The notes under the pieces were generated by a model that did no database searches, was not told the origin of the DNA, and saw only the letters and a program-made list of their open reading frames with translations. A stretch of DNA of 64,000 bases from CAKRJP01 sp963634745. Its GTDB lineage: Bacteria > Bacillota > Clostridia > Lachnospirales > Lachnospiraceae. Made by a program: the position numbers and the translations under genes. Location: assembly GCA_963634745.1 (NCBI GenBank), contig CAVHCX010000009.1:1-64000 (forward strand). Direction: 5' to 3'. Below are positions 63,302 to 64,000 of the stretch, one piece after another; position 1 is the stretch's first letter, and each line of letters starts with the position of its first letter.

Positions 63302-64000
63302 ATGGAAGCAGCAAAGAAACAAACATCTCATAAGAAAAAGATGAGAGACCAGGTGAAAAAGATGAGGGAGGGACTGCCATATTTTGACTATAGTTTGTTG
63401 GCAGTTCTTATTCTTTTGATATGTTTTGGGTTGGTGATGCTTTATAGCACCAGTTCCTACAGAGGCTTGATCGACTATGGAAATAGTATGTACTATTTTA
63501 CAAAACAGGCCATGTTTATGGGGATTGGCTTGTTATGTATGTTTTATATCACCTTTCGGATTCAGATAAAACATTATAAAAAATTAGCCTGGATTGTCTA
63601 CTGGGCGGCTATCGTATTGATGCTCCTGGTGCAAACCCCCTTGGGAGTTGAAGTAAACGGTGCCAGGCGATGGCTTAGGACTCCGATTGGAGTAAACTTT
63701 CAACCTTCGGAAATTGCTAAGATTGCAGTGATTATATGTATTCCCCTGCTGATTTGTCAAAAGGGACGCAAAATAGGGAAGCTCTGGGAAAGCTTTAAGG
63801 TGCTTGTGGTAGGCGGCTTGCAGGCGCTGATTGTTTTTGTGTTCACAGAAAATCTGAGTACGGCTATCATTGTCGGCGGTATTACTTATGTAATGATTGT
63901 GATTGTAAGTCCGAGATGGAAGGGATGGGCAGCATTTGCAATCATTGTCGGGGTTGCGGCTATTTCCTTTGCCAGATTTTTGGGGACCTTAATGGAAACC
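63302..64000 (+). CDS. FtsW/RodA/SpoVE-family SEDS protein, 5' part
   Basis: The first 233 residues are in the window and the frame runs off the end without a stop. A basic cytoplasmic N-terminus precedes several membrane spans (FDYSLLAVLILLICFGLVMLY and later). YSTSSY and VNGARRWLRTP are SEDS family signatures, with FQPSEIAKIA following. SEDS proteins are peptidoglycan glycosyltransferases for division (FtsW), elongation (RodA) or spore cortex (SpoVE); which one is not clear from this part. AGGGGAAATCA precedes the ATG. Confidence 0.9.
   Translation, partial: MEAAKKQTSHKKKMRDQVKKMREGLPYFDYSLLAVLILLICFGLVMLYSTSSYRGLIDYGNSMYYFTKQAMFMGIGLLCMFYITFRIQIKHYKKLAWIVYWAAIVLMLLVQTPLGVEVNGARRWLRTPIGVNFQPSEIAKIAVIICIPLLICQKGRKIGKLWESFKVLVVGGLQALIVFVFTENLSTAIIVGGITYVMIVIVSPRWKGWAAFAIIVGVAAISFARFLGTLMET

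Overview
The window looks like chromosomal DNA of a low-to-mid-GC Firmicute, most likely a gut Lachnospiraceae (Clostridium cluster XIVa). The reasons are strong Shine-Dalgarno sites, TTGACA/TATAAT promoters, a Gram-positive LexA box, CodY, a CIRCE-controlled groESL operon, IreB, MtaB, TrmR/TrhP, a glycyl-radical enzyme, and secreted proteins with clostridial hydrophobic-W (ChW) repeats. There are no rRNA or tRNA genes, CRISPR arrays, insertion sequences or phage genes. Both ends cut genes: a C-terminal fragment at the left and an ftsW/rodA-type gene at the right.

Layout. (1) 1-8.6 kb, a metabolic island: a C-terminus that may be citrate lyase alpha, an aconitase-family hydratase behind a repeated ATACATGTATACAAT element, a glycyl-radical activase and a HypD-like glycyl-radical enzyme behind a promoter embedded in a nested palindrome, a LysR regulator and an SLC13-type carboxylate permease. 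(2) 8.6-17.7 kb, DNA repair and shape: LexA box, uvrB, uvrA, an mreB/mbl gene, recD2, comF. (3) 17.8-21.8 kb: two membrane proteins of unknown function, then cdaA-cdaR (c-di-AMP synthesis) and HPr. (4) 21.8-31.4 kb: three large secreted ChW proteins carrying NlpC/P60, GH25 and GH78 (rhamnosidase-like) catalytic domains, 21 ChW repeats in all, and a MerR-methyltransferase fusion. (5) 31.4-41.8 kb, rhamnose polymer and cell envelope: rmlA, rmlB, rmlD, rmlC, two GT2 glycosyltransferases, two LCP ligases with Tyr/Ser/Gly tails, and a cohesin-like membrane protein with a very acidic tail. (6) 41.8-53 kb, RNA modification and housekeeping: prmA, rsmE, a cysteine desulfurase, thiI, a His-less HPr paralogue, an Arg-rich 19-codon leader ahead of mtaB, ireB-ruvX-DUF1292, fur, rnj, trmR, trhP. 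(7) 53-64 kb: comM, dprA, topA, codY, a small unknown, groES-groEL, guaB and the start of ftsW/rodA.

The genes of regions 4 and 5 appear to form one functional group. The rml genes make dTDP-L-rhamnose, the GT2 enzymes would polymerise it, and the LCP proteins would attach the polymer to the wall. The secreted ChW enzymes could cut peptidoglycan and rhamnosides. The best leads for something undescribed are the Arg/ANN-codon-rich leader peptide before mtaB, the MerR-methyltransferase fusion beside a perfect 9-3-9 dyad ahead of rmlA, and the HypD-like enzyme in a carboxylate-metabolism setting without an adjacent proC. All functional statements are read from the sequence and remembered family knowledge; no search was run.
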